Positions 32,107-34,803 of a stretch of 34,803 bases of DNA are shown one piece after another. The notes beneath the pieces were generated by a model. It saw only the letters and a list, made by a program, of their open reading frames with translations, searched no databases and was not told the origin of the DNA. The stretch comes from JBCDGZ01 sp038750655. GTDB taxonomy: Bacteria; Bacteroidota; Bacteroidia; Chitinophagales; Saprospiraceae. How positions within the stretch are numbered: the stretch's first letter is position 1; each line of letters starts with the position of its first letter. The stretch is from NCBI GenBank assembly GCA_038750655.1, contig JBCDGZ010000080.1, positions 1 to 34,803 of the forward strand. The letters run 5' to 3'. The translations under genes were made by a program, and so were the position numbers.

Positions 32107-32350
32107 GCATAATAATCTTATCCCCCCCCTTAAAACAACCTCCCAAAAGCCGTCCATTAAACGGGAGATTTGCCTTTACTCCTTTGATTTGGACTGCCAT
32201 GCTTGACCCCCAAAAGGGGCTCAGCTGATTTGTCTGACCGTTACCTGCCCCCTGACGCAGGCTGCTTTTGCGTAGATGCGATCTATGCCTAAGCGGTGCT
32301 GCTAGTGAGTTATCCTTCTATTTCCTTTCAAAACAAAAACAAACAACGTC

Positions 32351-34803
32351 ATGAACAGACCTCTAGGTATCATGCTGCTTATTTGTGTAAGCATCAACTT
32401 TTCTTTCTTTTATTCTAATGATCCTGCGGATAAATTTCCGGCAACGCCTAAAGAATTTCTGGAAGAACTTAAAGCCTATGTTACTGCCAGCAAACAGAAA
32501 CAGGCTACAGCCATCTTCACCAGCTTTGAACGCAAATTCAAGAGCAATGCCTTCTCGGATGCCCAAGTCAATCAGATTATTCTGACTTCTAATGCGATGC
32601 TGGAACACCGCATGGCCGCCAAGCCCTACTTCATCGGTTATTTGCAAATGCTGACCCTGATCAAGGAAGAAGCCGTTTTGGACAACTGGCACGCTACCTA
32701 CAGCGCCTTAGTGGCCGACATCGAAAAGCGTAAGCTCAAGGGCGTCAAGGCTTTCCTGGCCTTCTCTGTCGATTTTTTCGAACATGATGCACTTCGCTAC
32801 TCCACCTCCGGCGTCAATTGGCTGGTGGAGGCCGATCAGTACACCTTCCGCTACGAAGATAAAACGCCTCAACTGCTTTTCGAACAACTGGACCTGCGCT
32901 GCCAACGCAAGAACAACAGCATCCAGATTCGTCAAACCTCCGGCCGCTTTCTGCCCCTGCAAAAGCGCTGGCGCGGCGAAGGCGGAAAAGTCAACTGGCA
33001 CGGTGAACATAAAGACATCCACTGCACCTTCGGCAGCTACGAAATCGATGTGACTAAGAGCTTCTACAGCGTCGAAACTGCCGAGTTGCAGTACACCGCT
33101 CTTTTTCCCGAAGGTCCCATCAAAGGCCGATTTGAAGACAAAGTCGTTATCCAAAATAAGAAAAAAGACTCCTCTTATCCTCGCTTCTCTTCCGACCAGC
33201 ACCTGCTAGAAATCGAAAACCTCGGCTCAGGTATCCACTACAAGGGCGGCTTTCAGCTGGAGGGCAATACCATCCGTGGCAATGGCGCTGGCGAGCATAA
33301 GGCGACTATTAGTGTCGACGGGGCTGACGGCCAGCTGGCCTTCCGAAGCCAAGCCGAGTCATTATCCATCCGCATCGGTGAGCAGATCAGCGGCGAACAG
33401 GTTGCTACGGTGCTCTATACCTTCGATCAAGATTCGATCTTTCACCCCTCCGTAAAACTCAAGTTCGACATCGCCTCCAAGGTCGTCCACCTGGCGCGAG
33501 GCAAGCGAGGAAGTGACCGCAATCCCTTTTTCGATTCCTATCACAAGGTCAACATCGACTCCGATCGCATCAGCTGGTTTTTGGAGGCCGATTCTATTGT
33601 CATCAATCAAAGAGATCAGAAAATTCGTAATATTGGACAAAGCGTAACTTTCGAATCTTTCCATTACTTCGATGTTCGCGATTATCGCCGCTTGCAGAAT
33701 GTAGCTACCCATAATCCCATCGCTTTGCTCAAGGAGGTCACCGTGACCGAGGGCAAACACTTCAAAGCCTTGACCTACGCCCAAAAGATCAATCCTTCCT
33801 TCGATGTAAGCAGCATCAAAAGCTTACTCTACGATTTGGCCGAAGATGGCTTCATTTGGTATGATCACGATCAGGAGATGATTCGCGTGCAGGACAAAGT
33901 TATTCACTACGCTGATGCTAGCCAGGGCAAGGCCGACTATGATAACATCCGCTTTATCTCTGATTCAGAGGGGACCAATGCGGTGATGGACCGTAAGACC
34001 AACAGCATTCTGGCCCACGATGTGCGGGTCTTGGAGTTGAGTAGTAGTCGCAAGGTGGCGGCCCGCCCCGCTCATGATCAGGTCTTGATCCGTAAAAACC
34101 GCAATATTGACTTCGATGGTCGCCTCTTCGCTGGTTTTGGAACCTTGGAAGGTAAAGATTTTCATTTTGAATACGATCCCTTCAATGTTCAGCTTGACTC
34201 CGTCCGCTACTTCGACCTCTTCATTCCCTCCGGAGAGGTGGACCGTAAAGGCAATCCAGTAGCTCTGTCAATTGCATCTCGGATTGAACATACTAAGGGG
34301 GTTTTGCTGATTGACGCGCCGGCCAACAAGTCGGGAAAAGATAAGATCGACATGTTCCCTGCTTTCAATACCCAGGGACCTGCCTATGTCTACTACAATC
34401 GAAAAGAAACGCAGGACAGCGCCTACAGTCGCGACAATTTTTACTTCAAACTCGACCCCTTCAATTTCAATAACCTCAATAACTTCACTAAAGATGATGT
34501 CCATTTTGAGGGGACGATGGTCTCGGGAGGCATTTTTCCAGAATTCAAAGAAACCCTCTTGCTGGACGAAGAAGACCACTCGCTGGGCTTCACCACCCAA
34601 AGCCCCGAAGAAGGCTACGGCAACTACGAAGGCAAAGGGACTTTCAAGGGCGAAATCAGCCTGAGCAATCGCGGAATGATCGCCGATGGCAACATCCGCT
34701 ACCTCTGGGCCTCGATCGATTCAGATAATATCATCTACCACCCTGATCGGATGATTACCGATGCGCAGCAGTTTGAGCTTTCTGAGGATCGCTCGGGCGA
34801 GGT
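32351..34803 (+). CDS. Giant exported protein, paralogue 2, truncated by window end
   Basis: Open from ATG 32351 to the last base with no stop (817 complete codons), so the 3' end lies outside the window. It is collinear with paralogue 1. A signal-like N-terminus (to ~20-25, hydrophobic MLLICVSINFSFF) is followed by a helical segment with FLAFSVDFFEHDALRYS, and RGKRGSDRNPFF recurs at ~382. Other shared blocks are VTFESFHYFDVRDYRRLQ, IDFDGRLFAGFGTLEGKDF (~587), LSIASRIEHTKGVLLIDAP, KLDPFNFNNLNNFTKDD and SLGFTTQSPEEGY. Offsets stay within about 10 residues, so a similar length near 1500 is expected. Similarity is spread over the whole length but sequences have diverged, and this copy uses more C-ending codons. 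Its transcript is separate (terminator upstream). Function unknown. Confidence 0.9.
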   Translation, partial: MNRPLGIMLLICVSINFSFFYSNDPADKFPATPKEFLEELKAYVTASKQKQATAIFTSFERKFKSNAFSDAQVNQIILTSNAMLEHRMAAKPYFIGYLQMLTLIKEEAVLDNWHATYSALVADIEKRKLKGVKAFLAFSVDFFEHDALRYSTSGVNWLVEADQYTFRYEDKTPQLLFEQLDLRCQRKNNSIQIRQTSGRFLPLQKRWRGEGGKVNWHGEHKDIHCTFGSYEIDVTKSFYSVETAELQYTALFPEGPIKGRFEDKVVIQNKKKDSSYPRFSSDQHLLEIENLGSGIHYKGGFQLEGNTIRGNGAGEHKATISVDGADGQLAFRSQAESLSIRIGEQISGEQVATVLYTFDQDSIFHPSVKLKFDIASKVVHLARGKRGSDRNPFFDSYHKVNIDSDRISWFLEADSIVINQRDQKIRNIGQSVTFESFHYFDVRDYRRLQNVATHNPIALLKEVTVTEGKHFKALTYAQKINPSFDVSSIKSLLYDLAEDGFIWYDHDQEMIRVQDKVIHYADASQGKADYDNIRFISDSEGTNAVMDRKTNSILAHDVRVLELSSSRKVAARPAHDQVLIRKNRNIDFDGRLFAGFGTLEGKDFHFEYDPFNVQLDSVRYFDLFIPSGEVDRKGNPVALSIASRIEHTKGVLLIDAPANKSGKDKIDMFPAFNTQGPAYVYYNRKETQDSAYSRDNFYFKLDPFNFNNLNNFTKDDVHFEGTMVSGGIFPEFKETLLLDEEDHSLGFTTQSPEEGYGNYEGKGTFKGEISLSNRGMIADGNIRYLWASIDSDNIIYHPDRMITDAQQFELSEDRSGE

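Larger units (their letters stand above)
31766..32350 (+). other. 585-bp leader between the giant paralogues: structured, no gene
   Basis: No convincing ORF. It holds a terminator (31790-31826), a TACCTTTG box (31869-31876), a three-helix imperfect inverted repeat (32000-32106), a CCCC-AAAA-GGGG hairpin (32207-32218) and a GCGTAGAT/ATCTATGC hairpin (32270-32288). If transcription starts near 31883, the second paralogue has a leader of about 465 bases. No known riboswitch class is recognised. Confidence 0.6.

Noticed and set aside
31924..32157. A 77-codon minus-strand ORF in the leader of paralogue 2
   Set aside because: It overlaps the inverted repeat and reads as low-information sequence.
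32270..32350. Possible riboswitch before paralogue 2
   Set aside because: The hairpins do not match the conserved cores I know for TPP, cobalamin, SAM, FMN or preQ1 classes. I record structure only.

Overview
The window looks like chromosomal DNA from a Bacteroidota bacterium, most likely of the Saprospirales/Lewinella type. The evidence is: two exported proteins with type IX secretion (T9SS, Por) C-terminal sorting domains; no clear Shine-Dalgarno sequences; TAnnTTTG-type promoter boxes; DUF6089-like and other outer-membrane barrels; a stand-alone E1-alpha subunit of pyruvate dehydrogenase; and the clustering of recF, a DUF721 gene, a TPR membrane protein and ribH. GC content is close to 50% by eye. 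I see no phage, IS element, CRISPR array, tRNA or rRNA. This taxonomic call is an inference.

Layout. 1-4.7 kb: a helical-repeat protein cut by the left edge, yebC, a nitrilase, a YjjG-like HAD phosphatase and an Fe-S uracil-DNA glycosylase. Several of these are convergent and overlap by a few bases. 4.7-9.3 kb: an NhaC-type Na+/H+ antiporter with an unusual exported N-terminal extension, divergent from a nine-repeat FG-GAP/VCBS protein with a T9SS tail. 9.3-13.6 kb: a MacB/FtsX-type permease without its ATPase, the PLP-homeostasis protein YggS and a small T9SS-sorted protein. 13.9-17.9 kb: a free-standing B3/B4 (PheT-like) domain protein facing a leftward series pdhA, TPR protein, ribH and outer-membrane barrel. 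18.0-19.5 kb: recF plus DUF721, starting from a TTG codon behind a good Bacteroidota promoter box. 19.6-22.4 kb: a subtilisin-like protease with a large charged insertion, divergent from a DUF6089-like barrel.

22.4-34.8 kb is a rightward run: recQ, a glycosyltransferase, folD, prmA, then a 1510-residue exported protein of no family I recognise. After a strong terminator and a 585-base structured leader comes a second gene that is plainly a collinear paralogue of it. This second gene has no stop codon in the window and continues past the right edge.

The most interesting items are the tandem pair of giant exported paralogues and the folded leader between them. Next are a REP-like repeat family around a terminator, a 21-bp palindrome between yebC and the nitrilase gene, two apparent gene remnants, and a mosaic of G-ending versus C-ending codon blocks that switches inside single genes. 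Most of the other genes are ordinary housekeeping genes.
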